NCBI GenBank assembly: GCA_946547205.1
Contig: CAMNPA010000081.1
Location: forward strand, 1 to 6,303
DNA: 6,303 nt
Origin: an uncultured Selenomonadales bacterium
GTDB lineage: Bacteria > Bacillota > Negativicutes > Selenomonadales > Selenomonadaceae
Direction of reading: 5' to 3'
The notes beneath the pieces were generated by a model. It made no database searches. It had not been told where the DNA came from and saw only the letters and a list, made by a program, of their open reading frames with translations. Both the position numbers and the translations under genes were made by a program. This document shows positions 5,517 through 6,303 of the stretch, piece after piece; position 1 is the stretch's first letter; each line of letters opens with the position of its first letter.

Positions 5517-6303
5517 TTATTTCTTGACAAGTTTTGTTCCGCTGATTTGATAATTGGAGCCGTTGACATTGAAACTTGACGCCGTGAAATCTTTGAGCGT
5601 TATCGCTTTGGACGTGGTGCCGACCTTGAAATAAACTTCGTCTTTCGATTTGCTGTAGGACGTTGAAAAAGTTCCCGTGATTTTTAGCATGTCGTCGTTC
5701 TCGAAACCGTAGATAACATCTTTGCCGTCGCCTTTAGCATAAATAAACGTATCGGCTCCTGCATTGCCCCAAAGCGAATCGTTGCCACTGCCGCCTTTGA
5801 GTGAATCGTTTCCACTGCCGCCGAAAATTTTATCGTTGCCGTCTCCGCCGCTCAAGGTGTCTGCTCCTGCTCCGCCGCCAAGCGAATCATTTCCACTGCC
5901 GCCGCCAAGCGAATCATTTCCACTGCCGCCGAAAATTTTATCGTTGCCGTCTCCGCCGCTTAACGTGTCTGCTCCTGCTCCGCCGCTTAGTGAATCGTTG
6001 CCGTCTCCGCCGCTCAAGGTGTCCTTTCCGTTTCCGCCGCTGAGTGAATCGTTTCCACTGCCGCCGAAAATTTTATCGTTGCCGTCTCCGCCGCTCAAGG
6101 TGTCCTTGCCGTTTCCGCCGCTGAGTGAATCGTTTCCACTGCCGCCGAAAATTTTATCGTTGCCGTCGCCGCCGCTCAAGGTGTCCTTGCCGCTTCCGCC
6201 GCTTAGTGAATCGTTTCCACTGCCGCCGAAAATTTTATCGTTGCCGTCGCCGCCGCTCAAGGTGTCGTTGTTGTTTCCGCCGCTTAGTGAATCGTTTCCA
6301 CTG
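5517..6303 (-). CDS. RTX-type calcium-binding repeat protein, C-terminal part (5' end beyond window)
   Basis: Only the last 261 residues are visible; the frame stays open to the window edge. The first 187 residues are GGxGxDxUx nonapeptides: one partial plus twenty complete copies, e.g. [27 protein letters not shown], ending in a degenerate GNAGADTFI. In RTX proteins these fold into a Ca2+-binding parallel beta-roll once outside the cell. The last 74 residues, from [13 protein letters not shown], form a non-repeat cap ending ISGTKLVKK; such a tail usually carries the type I secretion signal, though no transporter gene is seen. A TTG at 6260 could be mistaken for a start, but it encodes Leu of a DTLSGG repeat and the repeats continue upstream of it. 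Function (adhesin, S-layer-like or enzyme) depends on the missing N-terminal part. Confidence 0.93.
   Translation of the reverse strand, partial: SGNDSLSGGNNNDTLSGGDGNDKIFGGSGNDSLSGGSGKDTLSGGDGNDKIFGGSGNDSLSGGNGKDTLSGGDGNDKIFGGSGNDSLSGGNGKDTLSGGDGNDSLSGGAGADTLSGGDGNDKIFGGSGNDSLGGGSGNDSLGGGAGADTLSGGDGNDKIFGGSGNDSLKGGSGNDSLWGNAGADTFIYAKGDGKDVIYGFENDDMLKITGTFSTSYSKSKDEVYFKVGTTSKAITLKDFTASSFNVNGSNYQISGTKLVKK
5742..6302 (-). repeat. RTX nonapeptide tract with 27-bp and 81-bp periodicity
   Basis: The DNA repeats every 27 bases, one nonapeptide. A three-nonapeptide block (KIF, DSL and DTL types) repeats as an 81-bp unit: the marker GAAAATTTTATCG on the plus strand starts at 6066, 6147 and 6228, exactly 81 bases apart. 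Earlier copies at 5823 and 5931 are 108 and 135 bases from their neighbours, that is 4 and 5 nonapeptides. Near identity at synonymous sites in the 81-bp copies points to recent duplication or gene conversion. The region is prone to copy-number change and to assembly collapse. Confidence 0.9.

Noticed and set aside
5517..6260. Complete 247-aa protein starting at TTG 6260
   Set aside because: That TTG is Leu in a repeat unit; the same frame and repeats continue to the window edge, so the gene is truncated by the window.
5742..6302. Regular DNA repeats that could be scored as CRISPR or a minisatellite without coding role
   Set aside because: The period is 27/81 bases in an open frame encoding clear RTX nonapeptides.

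Overview
The window reads as ordinary bacterial chromosome from a Firmicutes lineage, most likely the Negativicutes (Selenomonas-like). The reasons are a full-length SpoVS, strong GGAGG-type ribosome binding sites, a recognisable sigma-H-type promoter, and an RTX surface or secreted protein of the kind common in diderm anaerobes. This placement is inference from gene content; no rRNA or other marker gene is present.

Layout. Positions 1-200 are a low-complexity array of 7-base repeats that switches orientation and sequence at about 75. It runs almost into the ribosome binding site of a TTG-started CNNM/CBS/CorC-HlyC membrane protein (218-1495, +). A processive-type family 2 glycosyltransferase follows 71 bases later (1567-2820, +), probably in the same transcript. 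A bidirectional terminator (2819-2851) separates it from a convergent YbjN-like gene (3376-2876, -). That gene is divergent from a small VOC/glyoxalase-fold protein (3500-3883, +). From 3884 to 4133 lies a gene-free, strongly self-complementary stretch ending in a second bidirectional terminator. On the minus strand, spoVS (5288-5028) and a PHP-domain phosphoesterase of the TrpH/RNase AM type (4958-4134) form a likely two-gene operon, with a consensus sigma-H promoter upstream of spoVS. The right edge carries the 3' end of a large RTX calcium-binding repeat protein (minus strand, cut by the window end) with its own terminator.

The genes do not form one obvious pathway. The spoVS-PHP pair is the clearest functional unit, and the sigma-H match gives it a regulatory context (transition state or sporulation). 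The CNNM protein and glycosyltransferase are both envelope proteins, and the RTX protein is probably exported by a type I system not seen here. No defence system, prophage, CRISPR array, tRNA or rRNA was found. The least explained parts are the heptad array at 5-200 and the structured intergenic stretch at 3886-4132.
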